Under the pieces are notes generated by a model. That model did not search any database, was not told the origin of the DNA, and worked only from the letters and a program-made list of their open reading frames with translations. Made by a program: the position numbers and the translations under genes. This document shows, one piece after another, positions 23,176-25,427 of a DNA stretch of 25,427 bases (its first letter is position 1; each line of letters opens with the position of its first letter). The stretch is from Bacteroidales bacterium H5 (GTDB lineage Bacteria > Bacteroidota > Bacteroidia > Bacteroidales > Muribaculaceae), in NCBI GenBank assembly GCA_001701225.1, contig DAAQ01000006.1:1-25427 (forward strand). Reading direction: 5' to 3'.

Positions 23176-23583
23176 ATGAGAAAGATTTCCCGCATTATCG
23201 TGCATTGCACGGCGACTCCCGCCGGACGCGAGGTCACCGTGGCCGACATCGACCGTTGGCACCGCCAGAGAGGATTTGCCTGTATAGGCTATCATTATGT
23301 CGTCTATCTTGACGGCAGCGTCCATCAGGGGCGTCCTGTCGGGCGTCAGGGTGCCCACTGCCTCGGCTATAACGCAACATCAATCGGGGTCTGCTATGTA
23401 GGGGGGACAGCCGCTGACGGCTCGCCCCTCGACACGCGCACCCCGGCACAGAAGAGCGCGCTTGTCGCCCTGCTGAGAGCTTTGCGCAAGCAGTTTCCCG
23501 CTGCCACCATACACTCACACCGTGATTTCGCCCCGAAGGCGTGCCCCTCATTCGACGCTACCGCCGAATACAGTGAATTGTGA
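23176..23583 (+). CDS. N-acetylmuramoyl-L-alanine amidase, T7-lysozyme type
   Basis: Amidase_2 enzymes cut the bond between MurNAc and L-alanine in peptidoglycan. The 135-residue protein is a bare catalytic domain and carries the whole T7-lysozyme active-site set: zinc ligands H10 (IIVHCTAT), H115 and C123 (HRDFAPKAC), plus Y39 and K121 at the equivalent catalytic positions. It has no signal peptide, as in phage-type enzymes that rely on another export route. ATG 23176 was chosen because the alternative TTG upstream overlaps the -7 box. Similar small amidases are frequent in Bacteroidales genomes and may be prophage-derived. It converges with the next gene, 2 bp away. Confidence 0.92.
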   Translation: MRKISRIIVHCTATPAGREVTVADIDRWHRQRGFACIGYHYVVYLDGSVHQGRPVGRQGAHCLGYNATSIGVCYVGGTAADGSPLDTRTPAQKSALVALLRALRKQFPAATIHSHRDFAPKACPSFDATAEYSEL

Positions 23584-23585
23584 TG

Positions 23586-24101
23586 TCAGAGGTCGGGCAT
23601 CTCCATGCCGCGGCGCTCGTACATCTTGCGTGGGGTGTCGATGTACCAGACAGTCTTTGACGAGGCGTGCGACTCGACCGATTTGTCGGGATTGGTGAAA
23701 TATCGGTCGGGGAGGGCGGTGACCTCCGTCAGCTCCTCGGCCGGAATCACTGCAGGCACATCCCGGCCATCATTCTCTCCGTATATGACGGGATAGATTA
23801 TGGCATCCTCGTCAAGTGAGTTGTAGATATATTTTCCTCCAATCATCAGGTCGTGTCTCTCGCCTGCCGGATCGGTATATCCGAACGGGGCGCGATATGC
23901 AGTGTGGCGTTCGCGCGGGCCGAGATATACGACCTCAGGGATTGTAAATATGAGTATGGCGTATGCTGCCGCAGAAAGGAGCAGGGCAAGGACGGCAGAT
24001 GAAATTATGGAGCCTTTGCGCCTGATGAGGCGGATAACTGCGGCTACGATGATGCCGATGGCGACGGCCACGGCGATGATGGATGTGTTCGAGAGCAACA
24101 T
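23586..24101 (-). CDS. Hypothetical membrane protein, 171 residues
   Basis: I do not recognise a family. From ATG at 24101 (MLLSNTSIIAVAVAIG) the protein has two membrane helices (about 7-23 and 32-53, separated by RLIRRKG) and a soluble C-terminal part of about 115 residues rich in Y, D and P (YLGPRERHTAYRAPFGY...KYIYNSLDEDAIIYPVIYG). Positive charges between the helices suggest that the C-terminal part faces outward. The start lies 19 bp after the MFS gene, so the pair is probably one transcript. A longer ORF in this frame extends into the MFS gene but reads as low-complexity serine/cysteine sequence. Confidence 0.75.
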   Translation of the reverse strand: MLLSNTSIIAVAVAIGIIVAAVIRLIRRKGSIISSAVLALLLSAAAYAILIFTIPEVVYLGPRERHTAYRAPFGYTDPAGERHDLMIGGKYIYNSLDEDAIIYPVIYGENDGRDVPAVIPAEELTEVTALPDRYFTNPDKSVESHASSKTVWYIDTPRKMYERRGMEMPDL

Positions 24102-24120
24102 GGTATATAATTTTAGTTTT

Positions 24121-25293
24121 TTATTCGAGTTTGCGGGCCTTGAAGAAATCGCGGGTGAAGAACAGCAGCAACAGTGTGCCCGTAATCTGCGATGCTGCTG
24201 TGAACCAGAACGCGGCGCTGTAGCCGGCGTATTCAACGAGAATACCTCCGGCGAGGATTCCGAGGCCCATGCCGACATCCCACGAGGTGAGTATTGACGA
24301 GTTGGCGGTGCCCCTCTGGTCGTGGCGCGCCACCGATATGAACATGTTGAGGAAGGCCGGGAACATGCGTCCGTTGCCAAGTCCGATGAGCGGGGCCGAG
24401 AGGTAGAATGCCCAGGGCTGATGGACGAGGGCGAAAAGCGTGAAACCGACGGCGCTTATCGAGGCTCCCTCAAGGGCATTCTCTGTGAGGCGCCCCTTGC
24501 GCAGCGACTTGCTGCCATAGAGGCGCGAGACGAAGAGTCCGGTCGAGAGGAGGGCGAAGAAGACTCCCGTGCCGTCGGTGATGCCGAGGCGTTCCTTGCC
24601 GTAGATGGCGACATAGTTGCTCATCACGCCCCAGCAGAGGCCGAAAAGGGCTATGTTGATGGCCATGAGCCATGCGCGTGTCAGGAAGAAATGGTCCATA
24701 CTGAGGTGTGGGCGTCCCTCGACACGGGGACGCTTGGGAAGCCTGATGGACGAGGCGCAATAGAATCCGGCAAACGCCACCACAAGCGATATCCAGAACA
24801 GCAGCGTGAAATTGTCCGTGAGCCCGTAGACCCATATTCCGGCCGACGGTGCTATGGCCATGGCCAGGTTGTTGGAGAGGCCGTAGAAGCCTATCCCCTC
24901 GTTGCGCCGTGACGAGGGGAGGGTATCGATGGCAACCGTTGAGTTGGCCACTGTCGTGGCTCCGAACGGCAGTCCGTGTATGGTGCGCACAAGTGCGAAC
25001 ATCAGCAGCGTGCCGGCGCCGATATAGCCCGTGAAGCAGATGAAGAAAGCGAAGAAACAGAACATCAGCACCTTGCGGCGGTCGAACGAGTCGACGATGA
25101 ATCCGCTGAACGGCCTGACGATGAGGGCTGCGACAACATATCCCGACAGCACCAGACCGATCATGTCCTTGTCGGCATGAAACTGGGCGTCGAGATAGAT
25201 AGGCAGCAGTGGGGTGAGGAGATAGAATGAGAAAAATAGCATGAAATTGCCGAGCATCGCCCGGCAATAGTTGCGGTTCCAGAGTTTTTCCAT
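24121..25293 (-). CDS. Major facilitator superfamily transporter
   Basis: The 390-residue product has about twelve hydrophobic helices in two halves. The MFS-specific loop between helices 2 and 3 reads GFIVDSFDRRKVLMF, and helix 4 contains RTIHGLPFGATTVANSTVAIDTLP. This resembles drug/proton antiporter-like or arabinose-efflux-like MFS proteins; the substrate cannot be read from sequence. ATG 25293 (MEKLWNRNYCRAML) was chosen over a TTG three bases upstream. The gene is upstream partner of the 171-residue membrane protein. No clear promoter box is seen before it; hairpin element D lies 42 bp upstream. Confidence 0.92.
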   Translation of the reverse strand: MEKLWNRNYCRAMLGNFMLFFSFYLLTPLLPIYLDAQFHADKDMIGLVLSGYVVAALIVRPFSGFIVDSFDRRKVLMFCFFAFFICFTGYIGAGTLLMFALVRTIHGLPFGATTVANSTVAIDTLPSSRRNEGIGFYGLSNNLAMAIAPSAGIWVYGLTDNFTLLFWISLVVAFAGFYCASSIRLPKRPRVEGRPHLSMDHFFLTRAWLMAINIALFGLCWGVMSNYVAIYGKERLGITDGTGVFFALLSTGLFVSRLYGSKSLRKGRLTENALEGASISAVGFTLFALVHQPWAFYLSAPLIGLGNGRMFPAFLNMFISVARHDQRGTANSSILTSWDVGMGLGILAGGILVEYAGYSAAFWFTAASQITGTLLLLFFTRDFFKARKLE

Positions 25294-25334
25294 CAATAGG
25301 GGTTAGAATGTTGGCATGCCATGACTGACGGATA

Positions 25335-25426
25335 GCCCCGCGGATGCGGGGCCCTGACTCAATAGCCCCGGGGCTTGCCCCGGGGAAGAATGGCAAATGA
25401 TTTTATCGGGCTCCCGCAGGGAGTCC
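25335..25426 (-). repeat. Three-hairpin intergenic element, copy D
   Basis: Read on the minus strand: H1 (25426-25408) pairs GGACTCCC with GGGAGCCC; after 22 bases H2 (25385-25366) pairs CCCCGGGGC with GCCCCGGGG; after the linker CTATTGAGTCAGG H3 (25352-25335) pairs GCCCCGC with GCGGGGC around ATCC. Linker and H3 loop match copy A, while the H1-H2 spacer resembles copy C (both contain GATAAA and TGCCATT). The element touches the right edge of the window. Confidence 0.8.
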
Positions 25427-25427
25427 G

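Noticed and set aside
21652..23583. PARG-like protein plus amidase as a two-gene defence system
   Set aside because: The amidase has its own promoter box, there is no toxin or nuclease partner, and the neighbours are housekeeping genes. The context does not support it.
24470..25396. A 308-codon minus-strand ORF overlapping the MFS gene in another frame
   Set aside because: Its N-terminus is translated hairpin element D and the rest is the shifted frame of a clear MFS transporter.

Overview
The window looks like a chromosomal segment of a Bacteroidales bacterium, most likely Muribaculaceae. Promoters have the Bacteroidetes form (TTTG, about 20 bases, then TAnnTTTG), genes mostly lack Shine-Dalgarno sites, an M56 peptidase carries a TonB C-terminal domain, a DUF4295 gene follows rpmB-rpmG, and a Bacteroidales-type 6S RNA lies downstream of rplT. 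The family call is inference from GC-rich codon use and gene content.

Layout. 1-123 is the end of a 5S rRNA and its terminator, so an rRNA operon lies to the left. 124-840 holds no convincing gene. It contains a ~310-bp imperfect palindrome (181-490) and a three-hairpin element (522-615); 616-796 is AT-rich spacer in which I see nothing. 844-2731 (minus) is a BlaI-type repressor plus M56/TonB receptor pair behind a 40-bp dyad operator. 2836-2995 (minus) is a candidate small RNA. 3162-7062 carries tsaD, cinA and a divergent pectinesterase-like gene. 7275-7895 is rpmB-rpmG-DUF4295. 8022-9635 is a YbiT-like ABC-F protein whose second ATP site is degenerate, and 9730-10722 is an acyltransferase-3 membrane protein. 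10803-14166 is the thrS-infC-rpmI-rplT translation operon, followed by 6S RNA (14307-14533) and a small orphan ORF. 14961-15327 is non-coding and filled by two divergent copies of the three-hairpin element. 15358-21632 is purB, a small membrane protein, dxs, trkA and trkH, tightly packed or overlapping from the small gene onward. 21652-23115 is a PARG-like protein with an unrecognised N-terminal half. 23176-23583 is a T7-lysozyme-like amidase. 23586-25293 (minus) is an MFS transporter and a small two-helix membrane protein. A fourth hairpin element runs to the right edge.

Most of the window is housekeeping: translation (rpmB, rpmG, thrS, infC, rpmI, rplT, tsaD), purine and isoprenoid synthesis (purB, dxs) and potassium uptake (trkA/trkH). 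The least explained parts are the dispersed three-hairpin family (four copies, two subtypes), the large palindrome after the rRNA operon, the minus-strand small RNA beside the BlaI operator, and the N-terminal half of the PARG-like protein. I found no CRISPR array, transposase, integrase or convincing multigene defence system.
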